From: Phycisphaeraceae bacterium
GTDB lineage: Bacteria; Planctomycetota; Phycisphaerae; Phycisphaerales; Phycisphaeraceae
Length of the DNA: 64,000 nt
Direction: 5' to 3'
NCBI GenBank assembly: GCA_028277745.1
Contig: JANQFR010000005.1
Span: 1 to 64,000 of the forward strand
The translations under genes and the position numbers were made by a program. A model generated the notes under the pieces. It was not told where the DNA came from and searched no databases. It was given only the letters and a program-made list of their open reading frames with translations. Below, piece after piece: positions 1-7,738 of the stretch (its first letter is position 1; each line of letters starts with the position of its first letter).

Positions 1-522
1 GGCCGGGGCTTCGCGGTCGTCGCCGACGAGGTCCGCAAGCTCGCCGACCGCACCACCAAGGCCACCGAGGAGATCGCCGAGTCGATCACCGCCATCCAGA
101 CCGAGACCAGCCAGGCGGTCGAGCGCATGAACGCCGGCACCGAGCAGGTGCAGGTGGGCGTGGGCAAGGCCCAGGAAGCGGGCGAAAGCCTGGAGAAGAT
201 CGTGGCGTCGGCTCAGGAAGTCGCGGCCATGATCCAGTCGATCGCCGCCGCCGCCGAGGAACAGTCGGCCGCCAGCGAGCAGGTCAGCAAGAACGTCGAG
301 TCCATCTCGGCGGTCACCAAGCAGGCCTCCGAAGGCACCAACCAGGCCGCGTCCGCCGCGACGCAGCTCTCCAAGAAGGCCGAGCAACTGCTGCAGCTCG
401 TCGGCTCGTTCAAGATCGACCGGGACCGGCGCGGAGCGTCGGCCCCGCCGCCCACCGACCCGGCCGACCCGAATGACAAGCTCAAGGCCGCGGCCCGTGC
501 CTTTAAGCAGCAGGCCGCCTGA
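1..522 (+). CDS. Methyl-accepting chemotaxis protein, C-terminal fragment
   Basis: The reading frame is open from base 1, so the gene begins outside the window and only its last 173 codons are present. The first residues, GRGFAVVADEVRKLADRT, are the conserved segment just after the hairpin tip of the MCP cytoplasmic signalling domain. They are followed by heptad-patterned Ala/Glu/Gln-rich helix ending in LVGSFKI. A polar, proline-rich tail (about 40 residues) closes the protein. Such receptors control the CheA kinase, or related Che-like pathways, from the inner membrane. The sensor domain is not visible, so the ligand is unknown. No che genes follow; the next gene is unrelated and lies beyond a strong terminator. 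Confidence 0.93.
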   Translation, partial: GRGFAVVADEVRKLADRTTKATEEIAESITAIQTETSQAVERMNAGTEQVQVGVGKAQEAGESLEKIVASAQEVAAMIQSIAAAAEEQSAASEQVSKNVESISAVTKQASEGTNQAASAATQLSKKAEQLLQLVGSFKIDRDRRGASAPPPTDPADPNDKLKAAARAFKQQAA

Positions 523-554
523 CGCCGGACGCCACCGGACACTCTCCATCGTTT

Positions 555-600
555 GAGCCGCGGCCGTACGGGGCCGCGGCTCATTCTCTTTTTCTCAGCG
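555..600 (+). terminator. Rho-independent terminator after the MCP gene
   Basis: An 11-bp perfect stem (GAGCCGCGGCC at 555-565 with GGCCGCGGCTC at 572-582) and a 6-base loop are followed by a T-rich tract around 583-597. It lies 33 bases after the MCP stop codon. Confidence 0.85.
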
Positions 601-607
601 CTCATCA

Positions 608-650
608 GAAGCCCGGGGATCGCGATCTCCGGGCTTCGAATTCATATAAT
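608..650 (+). promoter_or_regulatory. Palindrome and -10 box before the tetrapyrrole operon
   Basis: Bases 608-637 form a near-perfect 30-base palindrome with one mismatch. A consensus TATAAT follows at 645-650, but no good -35 is visible at normal spacing. A transcript from here would start about 60 bases before the sirC-like gene. The palindrome could be an operator or a second terminator. Confidence 0.4.
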
Positions 651-719
651 GCCATTACCGGTCCCCCATGACTTGAAGGTGGATCGTGTGGTTTTGATGC
701 GTCGATAAACGCCCTATTC

Positions 720-1343
720 ATGCACTGCCTGCCCGTCATGCTGTGTGTCCGTGAACGGCGCTGCGTCATCATCGGCGGCGGGCCGGTCGCGGCGCGACGC
801 GCCGACGCCCTGGTCGATGCCGGCGCCGACGTGCATCTGGTCGCTCCCGAACTGGACCCGGCGATCGAGGGCTTGCCGATCACGGTGCATCGCCGGACGT
901 ACGAGCCTGGCGATCTCGACGGCGCCCTGCTGGTGATCGTCGCGACCGACCGCAAGCAGATCAACCAGCGCGTCGCCGACGACGCCCGCCAGCGCGGCGT
1001 CCTGGTCAACCGCACCGACGTTCCGGACGACGGCGACCTGGTCGTCCCGGCTCACGCCCACCACGGGCCGGTCACCCTCGCGGTCCATACGTCGGGGGTC
1101 TCCGCCGCCGCCGCCTCCACGATCCGGCGGGAGCTGTCCGACCGGCTCGACCCCGACTGGCCGACGTTGCTCGAAGCCGTGGCGCCCTACCGCGCCCTGA
1201 TCCAGCAACGCTTTGCCGACGCCGAACAACGCCGGGACCGGCTGCGGCGGCTGACGGATAAGGCCGCAATGCGTATCCTTAAGGATTCAGGCGTCGACGC
1301 CGTCAAGGCGCACTGCGACGCCCTGCTCGAAGGCACACCGTGA
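720..1343 (+). CDS. Precorrin-2 dehydrogenase / siroheme synthase N-terminal-type protein
   Basis: A 207-residue protein with a Rossmann nucleotide-binding start (VIIGGGPVAARRADAL, near residues 17-32). The downstream motif VNRTDVPDDGDLVVPA and the segment VHTSGVSAAAASTIRREL are typical of the Met8/CysG-N/SirC family. That family uses NAD to oxidise precorrin-2 to sirohydrochlorin and may insert the metal. The methyltransferase half of CysG is absent, so this is the stand-alone form. It overlaps the next gene by four bases (GTGA) and begins a three-gene tetrapyrrole operon ending in hemA. The N-terminus is slightly extended; an internal ATG at codon 7 is an alternative start. Confidence 0.9.
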   Translation: MHCLPVMLCVRERRCVIIGGGPVAARRADALVDAGADVHLVAPELDPAIEGLPITVHRRTYEPGDLDGALLVIVATDRKQINQRVADDARQRGVLVNRTDVPDDGDLVVPAHAHHGPVTLAVHTSGVSAAAASTIRRELSDRLDPDWPTLLEAVAPYRALIQQRFADAEQRRDRLRRLTDKAAMRILKDSGVDAVKAHCDALLEGTP

Positions 1344-2203
1344 ATCATCCGATCATCAGCATCCTCCTGAGCGTCCTGGCGGCTCTCTCGATCGCCGCCG
1401 AGGTGCTGGCGCTGCGCCGCCTCCGCCGCGCCGAGCCGACGGCCGGGGAGGACCGCGCCCAGCGCGGCATCGTGGTCGCCGTGGCCGTGGGCGCCGGCAC
1501 GGTCTTCGCCTACCGCTACGTCTCGTCCGGCCAATGGCAGCCGCTCACCGCCCACCTCGACGGCCTGCTGCTGATCAGCGCCCTGCTGGCCATCACCATC
1601 GCGTTCATCCAGACCCGGCCGCGGCTGTTCGGGCTCTCGGCGTTCGGCCTGCCGCTGCTCACCCTGATGCTCGCGTGGGGCGTCTGCTCGGCCGCGTGGA
1701 CCTACCGCCCCTTCAACCTCGACACGCTCCACCCGGTGTGGATGGGGTTCCACCTCACCTGTGTCTATCTGGGCACGCTGTGCGCCGCGGTCGCCGCCAT
1801 CGCGGGCGGCATGTTTCTCTATGTCCAGCGCCGGCTCAAACAGAAACGCGACCTGCCCGGCCTCGGCAAGCTCGCCAGCCTCGAACGGCTCGAACTGCTG
1901 ATCATCCAGACCGCCAGCCTCGGCTTCACTATCCTCACCCTCGCCCTGATCACCGGGCTGATCCTGCTCATCGACCAGCCCGGCGGGCTACCCGCCGGCT
2001 GGTGGCTCGATCCGAAGATCGTGCTCGCCACCGCCGCCTGGCTGGTCTACGCGGTCGTGATGAACGTCCGCTACGCCACCACGTTCCGCGGACAACGCGC
2101 CGCCTGGCTCTCGATCGCCGGCTTCGTACTGCTGCTGCTGGCCTACGGCATCGTCACCTCGATGCCCGGCCCGGTCGTCGTCGCCTACGGAGGACCCGGC
2201 TGA
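1340..2203 (+). CDS. hemX: HemX/CcsA-like cytochrome c assembly membrane protein
   Basis: A 287-residue protein with about eight hydrophobic segments. The segment around WMGFHLTCVYLGTL with the following GMFLYVQRRLK matches the CcsA/HemX pattern of a conserved His in a membrane helix and a basic cytoplasmic loop. HemX proteins sit beside hemA in many bacteria and are thought to influence glutamyl-tRNA reductase level or haem handling. The gene starts with GTG inside the stop of the sirC-like gene, and its TGA overlaps the hemA ATG by one base. This indicates translational coupling. A role in cytochrome c maturation cannot be excluded. Confidence 0.8.
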   Translation: MNHPIISILLSVLAALSIAAEVLALRRLRRAEPTAGEDRAQRGIVVAVAVGAGTVFAYRYVSSGQWQPLTAHLDGLLLISALLAITIAFIQTRPRLFGLSAFGLPLLTLMLAWGVCSAAWTYRPFNLDTLHPVWMGFHLTCVYLGTLCAAVAAIAGGMFLYVQRRLKQKRDLPGLGKLASLERLELLIIQTASLGFTILTLALITGLILLIDQPGGLPAGWWLDPKIVLATAAWLVYAVVMNVRYATTFRGQRAAWLSIAGFVLLLLAYGIVTSMPGPVVVAYGGPG

Positions 2204-3513
2204 TGCGCATCCTCCTGCTCGGCGTCAACCACCGCACGGCCGACGTCCAGCTCCGTGAGAAGCTGGCGATGGCGGGCGGCCCACTCAACGCGGCGCTCGC
2301 CCGCCTCCGCGAGACCTACGCCGACGCCGAGTTCGTCCTGGTCAGCACCTGCAACCGCACCGAGCTTTACACCGCCCGCCCGTCACACGCCGCCCCGTCG
2401 ATCGAAGACCTGCGCAACGTGCTGGCCGACCTCAGCGGGGTCGAGGTCGGCGCCGTCACCGCGGCCACCATCCACCGCGAGCAGGAGCAGGCGGTCGCCC
2501 ACCTCTTCCGTGTGTGCAGCGGGCTCGACTCCATGGTGCTGGGCGAGACGCAGATCCTCGGCCAGGTCAAACGCGCTTATGAAGTCGCCAGCGCCGCCAA
2601 TGCTATCGGGCCGGTGTTGCACCGGGTGTTTCAGTCCGCCTTGTCCGCCGCGCGCAAGGTCCGGGCCGACACCGGGATCGACGCCGGGCGGGTGTCGGTC
2701 GGCTCGGTCGCGGTCGACTTCGCCCGGCAGGTGTTCGACGACTTCGCCGACAAAACGATCGTGGGTGTGGGCGCGGGCGAGATGGCGAAAACGACTCTCA
2801 AGCACCTCAAGGCGTTGAATCCCCACCGCCTCTGGCTGGTCAACCGCACGGCGCAGCGTGCGGCTGAACTGGCCGCCACGATCGGCGTCGGGCACCCCGG
2901 GGGCGGGCCGCGGGCGTGGGACGAGTTGGATGAGCTGATGGTGGACGCGGACGTGATGGTCACGAGCACCGGCGCGACCGAGCCGATCATCACCGCCGAA
3001 CGGTTCAAGCCGCTGGCCAGGCGGCGGCGCAACCGGCCGCTGTTCATCATCGACATCGCCGTGCCCCGCGACGTCGACCCCACGGTCGGCGGGCTGTCGA
3101 ACATCTACCTCTACAACGTGGACGACCTCGAATCGGTGGTGGAAGCCACGCGCGATCAGCGCCGCGACCTCGTCGCCCAGTGTGACGGGCTGCTGACCGG
3201 TCACGTGGCCGCGTGCATGTCACAATTGCAGAACCAGGATATCGGGCGATTGGTCCGCGAACTGCGACGCCGCCTGCTGGACATCGGCGAAGCCGAGCGC
3301 GAGCGGACCCGCCGCAAGCTGACCGCCCAGCTCAACGGCGACGCGGAGCGGGCCGAGAAGATCCTCGACGAGCACACCCACCGCCTGATCAACAAAATCC
3401 TTCACCTGCCGTTGTCTCAGTTGGACCACGGCAACCCCGACGCGCCGCTGGGCTTCTACGCGGCGGCGCTGCGAAGGCTGTTCGACCTGTCGGACACGCC
3501 GCCCAAATCGTGA
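2203..3513 (+). CDS. hemA: Glutamyl-tRNA reductase
   Basis: A 436-residue enzyme reducing glutamyl-tRNA to glutamate-1-semialdehyde, the first committed step of C5-pathway tetrapyrrole synthesis. The N-terminal domain has GVNHRTADVQLREKL and the catalytic Cys50 in STCNRTELY. The substrate-pocket signature GLDSMVLGETQILGQVK follows, then an NADPH-binding domain (IVGVGAGEMAKTTLKHL) and a C-terminal dimerisation helix. The ATG at 2203 overlaps the hemX stop and gives the normal family N-terminus. The start therefore lies far inside the longer open frame that precedes it. Confidence 0.97.
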   Translation: MRILLLGVNHRTADVQLREKLAMAGGPLNAALARLRETYADAEFVLVSTCNRTELYTARPSHAAPSIEDLRNVLADLSGVEVGAVTAATIHREQEQAVAHLFRVCSGLDSMVLGETQILGQVKRAYEVASAANAIGPVLHRVFQSALSAARKVRADTGIDAGRVSVGSVAVDFARQVFDDFADKTIVGVGAGEMAKTTLKHLKALNPHRLWLVNRTAQRAAELAATIGVGHPGGGPRAWDELDELMVDADVMVTSTGATEPIITAERFKPLARRRRNRPLFIIDIAVPRDVDPTVGGLSNIYLYNVDDLESVVEATRDQRRDLVAQCDGLLTGHVAACMSQLQNQDIGRLVRELRRRLLDIGEAERERTRRKLTAQLNGDAERAEKILDEHTHRLINKILHLPLSQLDHGNPDAPLGFYAAALRRLFDLSDTPPKS

Positions 3514-3555
3514 CCGGCCGACCCCGCCGGGCGCGCCCAAGCTAAACTATGCGGC

Positions 3556-5625
3556 GTGTCACGACCACGTTTTATACTCCATAACCTGATCGTCCTGGCC
3601 ACCGCGTTGGTGTTGCTGGGGGCGACCATCGTGTTGGCCGCGGGCCGTGGAAGCGCTGCCAGTCTTTACCTCATCACGGAGTCGCTGCCCTGGTTGGCGG
3701 CGATGTGGCTGGGCGCGGCCGGTCTGGGTTACCCGCTCCGGGCCTGGTGGCTCAACAACGCGCGGTTCGCCGGGGTGTTGCAGACGATGCTGGGCATGAC
3801 GGTGCTGCTGATCGCGGGCCAGGTGATGGGGGTGATGGGCTGGCTGACCGGCCCGACGGCGTGGGGGCTGTGCGGGGTCGGGGGCCTGCTGCTGGCGGTC
3901 CAGCTCGCGCGGCGACCCAAGCCGGACGCCGAGCAACGCACGCCATGGCCTTGGTCGCTGACGCTGGCGGCGCCGGGGCTGGGGCTGCTGCTGGTCGCGG
4001 CGACCTGTCCGCCGGGGACGCTTTGGCGGGTCGAGGCGTTTGGTTACGATGTCACCACGTATCACCTGCAGTTGCCGCGTGAATGGATCGAGCTGGGCCG
4101 GATCAAGGGCCTTGAGCACAACATTTACGGTTACCTGCCGGGGCTGATCGAATCGGCGTTCCATCAGCTCGCGCTGATGCGCGGGTCGGTGCTGGACGCG
4201 GTGTATCTGTGCCAACTTTTCGTGGCGTCGCTGGCGGTCGCCGCGGCGATCGCGATCGGATGCGCCGTGGCGACCTTCGCCACCCCGGTCGCCGGCGCCG
4301 TGGCGGGAGCGGTTTTTCTCAACGTGCCGTGGGTGATGATCACCGGGTCGATGGCGTACAACGAGATGGGGGTCTGCGCGCTGGGGGCCGCGGCGTTGCT
4401 GATGGCGTTGCAGCCCGGGAGCGAGAGGCTCCGCGGCGCCGCGGCGGTGGGCGTGCTCGCCGGCGCGGCCACGCTCTGCAAGTTGACCGCCGGCCCGATG
4501 ATCGCGCTGCCCCTGGGCATCCTGATGCTCACCCGGCTCAACCACGCGTTGCGGTGGCGGCGGCCGCCCCGATGGGGCAGAGCCATCGCCGCGACCACCG
4601 CCTTCGGCCTCGCCGGCCTGGTCACCCTGAGCCCCTATTTCGTCCGCAACGCCGCCTGGACCGGCAACCCCGTGTTCCCGTTCGCCGCTCAACACCTCGG
4701 GCTGGCGCACTGGGACAAAGAGTTGGCCGACCGCTGGGACGCCGCCACCGGCCTGAAGTGGAACGACGCCAGCCGCACCGAGGCGATCATGCGGCAGTGG
4801 CTGGTCAACACCGGCTACGGCGCGATCGGCGGCGAGCCGACGCCCGTCGAAACCCGGAACATCGCTCGCTTTACCCGGGAAAACGGGGCGCCCATCCTGT
4901 GGATCGCGGTCCTGCTCGGCACGCTCCTGGCGGCGCTGCACCCCGCCACGCGCCGGGCCGTCTACCCGATGCTCGTCCTTCTTGGCTTCCAGTTAGTCTT
5001 CTGGCTCGTCTGCACCCATCTGCAAAGCCGGTTCCTGATCCCCACGCTCCTGCCGGCCTGCGTGCTCGTCGGCCTCGGCGCCGGGCGGATCGAAGCCCGG
5101 CTTGAACACCGCATGTGGTGGCTGATGCCCACCTTCGCCATCGTGCTGGTCATCCTCCTCTGGCAGACGAGTTTCATCACGCTCTTGAATCAGACACGCA
5201 AGGTTCCCGGTGAGGACAGACGCCCGGTGAACGCCCCCGTCTGGCTGATGGTCGACGCCCTGAACGAGGGATTCGCCGAACACCCGATCAATGCCTTGCC
5301 GCCCGACTCCAAAACCATGCTCGTGGCCGACGTCGGCGCCATCCTCTACCTCAAGCGGCCGGTCGGCTACCACACCACGTTCGACCCCAACCCGCTCGGC
5401 GGCATGATCCGCCAGGCGGAGGGCGACCCGCAGGCCGTCAACGCCCTGCTCCAAGACGCGGGCTACACCCACGTCTACGTCGGCTGGTCCGAACTCGACC
5501 GCCTCCACGGCACCTACGGCTTCGACCCCGACGTCACCCCCGACCGGATCAAGCAGTTCATCGCCACCGGCTGGCGCCCCGTGGCCCCGCAACTGTACGC
5601 CCTGCCCCGGAAACCGAAAAAGTAA
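3556..5625 (+). CDS. GT39/ArnT-like polytopic membrane protein, probable lipid-carrier glycosyltransferase
   Basis: A 689-residue protein starting with GTG, 42 bases after hemA. It has about eleven hydrophobic helices and a large C-terminal soluble part of about 140 residues. The first large extracytoplasmic loop has GYDVTTYHLQLPREWIELG and a following NIYGYLPG. This resembles the Asp-containing loop of GT-C glycosyltransferases of the family 39 type, which transfer sugars from polyprenyl-phosphate carriers outside the membrane. The acceptor cannot be deduced. It is probably co-transcribed with hemA, but a functional link to haem synthesis is not evident. An uncharacterised membrane protein with the same fold is the main alternative. 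Confidence 0.65.
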   Translation: MSRPRFILHNLIVLATALVLLGATIVLAAGRGSAASLYLITESLPWLAAMWLGAAGLGYPLRAWWLNNARFAGVLQTMLGMTVLLIAGQVMGVMGWLTGPTAWGLCGVGGLLLAVQLARRPKPDAEQRTPWPWSLTLAAPGLGLLLVAATCPPGTLWRVEAFGYDVTTYHLQLPREWIELGRIKGLEHNIYGYLPGLIESAFHQLALMRGSVLDAVYLCQLFVASLAVAAAIAIGCAVATFATPVAGAVAGAVFLNVPWVMITGSMAYNEMGVCALGAAALLMALQPGSERLRGAAAVGVLAGAATLCKLTAGPMIALPLGILMLTRLNHALRWRRPPRWGRAIAATTAFGLAGLVTLSPYFVRNAAWTGNPVFPFAAQHLGLAHWDKELADRWDAATGLKWNDASRTEAIMRQWLVNTGYGAIGGEPTPVETRNIARFTRENGAPILWIAVLLGTLLAALHPATRRAVYPMLVLLGFQLVFWLVCTHLQSRFLIPTLLPACVLVGLGAGRIEARLEHRMWWLMPTFAIVLVILLWQTSFITLLNQTRKVPGEDRRPVNAPVWLMVDALNEGFAEHPINALPPDSKTMLVADVGAILYLKRPVGYHTTFDPNPLGGMIRQAEGDPQAVNALLQDAGYTHVYVGWSELDRLHGTYGFDPDVTPDRIKQFIATGWRPVAPQLYALPRKPKK

Positions 5626-5644
5626 TCCCTACATGCGGGCTCAC

Positions 5645-5669
5645 TAGCCGGGCCGCTACGCGGCCCCGG
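5645..5669 (+). terminator. REP-like GC hairpin after the GT39-like gene
   Basis: TAGCCGG is followed by a GGGCCGC/GCGGCCC stem with the loop TAC. It lies 20 bases after the stop and has no strong T tract. The 22 bases at 5645-5666 recur exactly, inverted, at 15628-15649, so this is a dispersed repeat that may also terminate transcription. Confidence 0.6.
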
Positions 5670-5727
5670 TCCGGTTACGGTCATCGATGCGACCCCGTAA
5701 AGAATACGCCGCGGTTACCATACGCCG

Positions 5728-6609
5728 ATGTTCGGTTCTCACCTCTCCATCGCCGGCGGCCTCCACAACGCACTGCTCGAAGCCCAACGGCTCGGGATGG
5801 AGACCGTTCAGGTCTTCACCGCTAACCAGCGCCAATGGAAATCCAAGCCCCTGACCGAGGAGCAGATCACCGAGTGGCGCCGCGTCCGCCGCGAGACCGA
5901 CATCGACCAGGTGGTCAGCCACGACAGCTACCTGATCAACCTCGCCAGCCCGAAGCCCGAGACGTGGGAGAAATCGGTCGCCCTGTTCCGGGACGAGTGG
6001 CTGCGGTGCGAATCCCTGGGCATCCAACACGTCGTGACCCACCCCGGCTCCCACCTGGGGGAAGGCGAAGCCCAGGGCCTGCGCCGGGTCGCCAAGGCCC
6101 TCAATCAACTGCACCGCGACCTGCCGGGGCTCAAGCTTGTGACCTGCCTCGAGGTCACCGCGGGCCAGGGGACCAACCTCGGACACACCTTCGAGCACCT
6201 GAGACAGATCATCGACCAGACCAGAGAGCCCGAGAGGCTGGCGGTCTGTCTCGACACCGCCCACATGCTCGCCGCGGGATACGACCTGACCAGCGAACGC
6301 GGCGCCCGGCGGGTCCTCCAGGAACTCGATGAGGTGCTCGGGATCGACCGCGTGCGGGTGATCCATATGAACGACTCGAAAACCCCGCGCGGCAGCCGGG
6401 TCGACCGCCACGCCCATATCGGCCACGGCCACGTCGCGCTCGACGCCTTCCGTGTCATCGTGCGTAAACGCGCGTTCCGCCTCGTCCCCAAGGTCCTCGA
6501 AACCGCCAAAGACGAGGCCCCCGACGGCCGGCCGTGGGACGTCGTGAATCTCGAAACCCTCCGGGAACTGGCCGGCAGGCGGCCCAAACCCCGCAGCGGC
6601 TCCGCTTGA
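5728..6609 (+). CDS. nfo: Endonuclease IV (AP endonuclease)
   Basis: A 293-residue TIM-barrel enzyme that cleaves DNA 5' to abasic sites using three Zn ions in base-excision repair. The start MFGSHLSIAGGLHNAL is the family signature. Metal-binding motifs follow in order: HPGSHLGEG, then CLDTAHMLAAGYD, then VIHMNDSKTPRGSRVDRHAHIGHG. Length matches the family. It is probably a single-gene unit: REP-like hairpin upstream and about 280 non-coding bases downstream. Confidence 0.96.
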   Translation: MFGSHLSIAGGLHNALLEAQRLGMETVQVFTANQRQWKSKPLTEEQITEWRRVRRETDIDQVVSHDSYLINLASPKPETWEKSVALFRDEWLRCESLGIQHVVTHPGSHLGEGEAQGLRRVAKALNQLHRDLPGLKLVTCLEVTAGQGTNLGHTFEHLRQIIDQTREPERLAVCLDTAHMLAAGYDLTSERGARRVLQELDEVLGIDRVRVIHMNDSKTPRGSRVDRHAHIGHGHVALDAFRVIVRKRAFRLVPKVLETAKDEAPDGRPWDVVNLETLRELAGRRPKPRSGSA

Positions 6610-6887
6610 ACCGCCCGTTCTGGAAATAATATGAAAGACGCGGGGGAAACAGCCTTGCAAGCGCCCACACCATCTAAAACCGCCTCCCCCTTGACCCCCC
6701 GCCCCGCGGTGGGGAAAATACTATTAGACAGATGGTTCAAGAAAGGAGGTGCCTCGACGCGTGAAACACATCAAGTGAGTGGGGAAATCGCCGAGCGTGC
6801 GCCGAGTACCGATTTCAGACCGTTATTATCATTTGTTTCCGATTCTTTATCAGGCCTCGCTCGGTTTTTCTATGCGCGGAGCACACG
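6610..6887 (+). other. Intergenic region before upp with a strong Shine-Dalgarno and five-codon ORF
   Basis: No convincing protein gene was found. A CCCC/GGGG stem-like stretch around 6702-6714 may end nfo transcription. AAAGGAGGT at 6742-6750 lies 10 bases before a GTG at 6761, but the frame stops after five codons (TGA at 6776). The remainder is comparatively AT-rich (6800-6870) and probably contains the upp promoter and 5' leader. The perfect ribosome-binding site without a gene could be a leader peptide or a degraded small ORF. Confidence 0.4.
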
Positions 6888-7547
6888 ATGACGGATGCTG
6901 ACGCCCGGCCTCACCCCCGCCACGAGGCGATCCGCGTGGTGGATCATCCGCTCATCACTCATAACCTCACCCGTATCCGGGATCGCGACACGCCCTCTCA
7001 GCGATTCCGCGAACTGGTCGGACAGGTCGGGGCGCTGCTGGCCTACGAGGCGACGCGCGACCTCAACCTCACGCCGGTGCAGGTCCATACGCCGCTGGAG
7101 CGCTGTGAAGGCGCGCAGCTGAATCAGCCGATCAGCATCGTTCCGATCCTGCGGGCGGGGCTGGGGTTTGCCGACAGCATCCATCGGCTCATCCCCGACG
7201 CCCAGGTCGGCCACATCGGCATGTTCCGCGACGAGAAGCGGCTGACGCCCGTGCCTTACTACCAGAAAACGCCCCCCGCGATCGCCGACGGGCCGGTGCT
7301 GCTGGTCGATCCGATGCTCGCCACCGGCGGCAGCGCAGCCGCGGCCATCGATCTGCTGAGGTCCTGCGGCTGCCGGGACATCCGATTCATCTGCCTCATC
7401 GCCGCTTCCGAAGGCGTCGCCAAGCTCGCCGCCCACGCCCCCGGCGTGCCGATCTACACCGCCGCGATCGATCGTCAGCTCGATAAGAACGGCTACATCC
7501 TCCCCGGGCTGGGCGACGCCGGCGACCGCATCTACGGCACGGCCTGA
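6888..7547 (+). CDS. upp: Uracil phosphoribosyltransferase
   Basis: A 219-residue cytosolic enzyme making UMP from uracil and PRPP (pyrimidine salvage). Family motifs are HPLITHNLTRIRD near the N-terminus, ISIVPILRAGLGFAD, and the PRPP-binding loop VLLVDPMLATGGSAAAAI. The C-terminal segment GYILPGLGDAGDRIYGT is the uracil-binding signature. Length is normal. The gene appears monocistronic. Confidence 0.96.
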   Translation: MTDADARPHPRHEAIRVVDHPLITHNLTRIRDRDTPSQRFRELVGQVGALLAYEATRDLNLTPVQVHTPLERCEGAQLNQPISIVPILRAGLGFADSIHRLIPDAQVGHIGMFRDEKRLTPVPYYQKTPPAIADGPVLLVDPMLATGGSAAAAIDLLRSCGCRDIRFICLIAASEGVAKLAAHAPGVPIYTAAIDRQLDKNGYILPGLGDAGDRIYGTA

Positions 7548-7661
7548 TACGGCCCAGCCGCCGCAACGCACCAAACGCCGGGTGATTCGCGTCGGCAGTG
7601 GCGCCACCACGTTTCATCTGACGCCACGTGTCCGCGGGGTGATTCGGACAGTCATCTCCTG

Positions 7662-7667
7662 TATAAT
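7662..7667 (+). promoter_or_regulatory. Candidate -10 element of the first sugar importer
   Basis: A consensus TATAAT preceded by TG lies about 70 bases before the binding-protein gene. No clear -35 is seen at normal spacing. Confidence 0.35.
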
Positions 7668-7738
7668 GCAGTGCTCACCTGATCGGTCTGGTCCGGGGCG
7701 GGGGAAGCCGATCTTAAGTCGAGGTTTTCAATCATCTT

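Noticed and set aside
2383-3204. Long minus-strand open frame opposite hemA
   Set aside because: It is the antisense shadow of a well-conserved gene in GC-rich DNA and has no protein-like motifs. The same applies to the other long opposite-strand frames in the window.
6631-6891. Possible 86-codon gene before upp
   Set aside because: No ribosome-binding site, composition unlike the other proteins, and it ends inside the upp start. The in-frame sequence lacks any recognisable motif.
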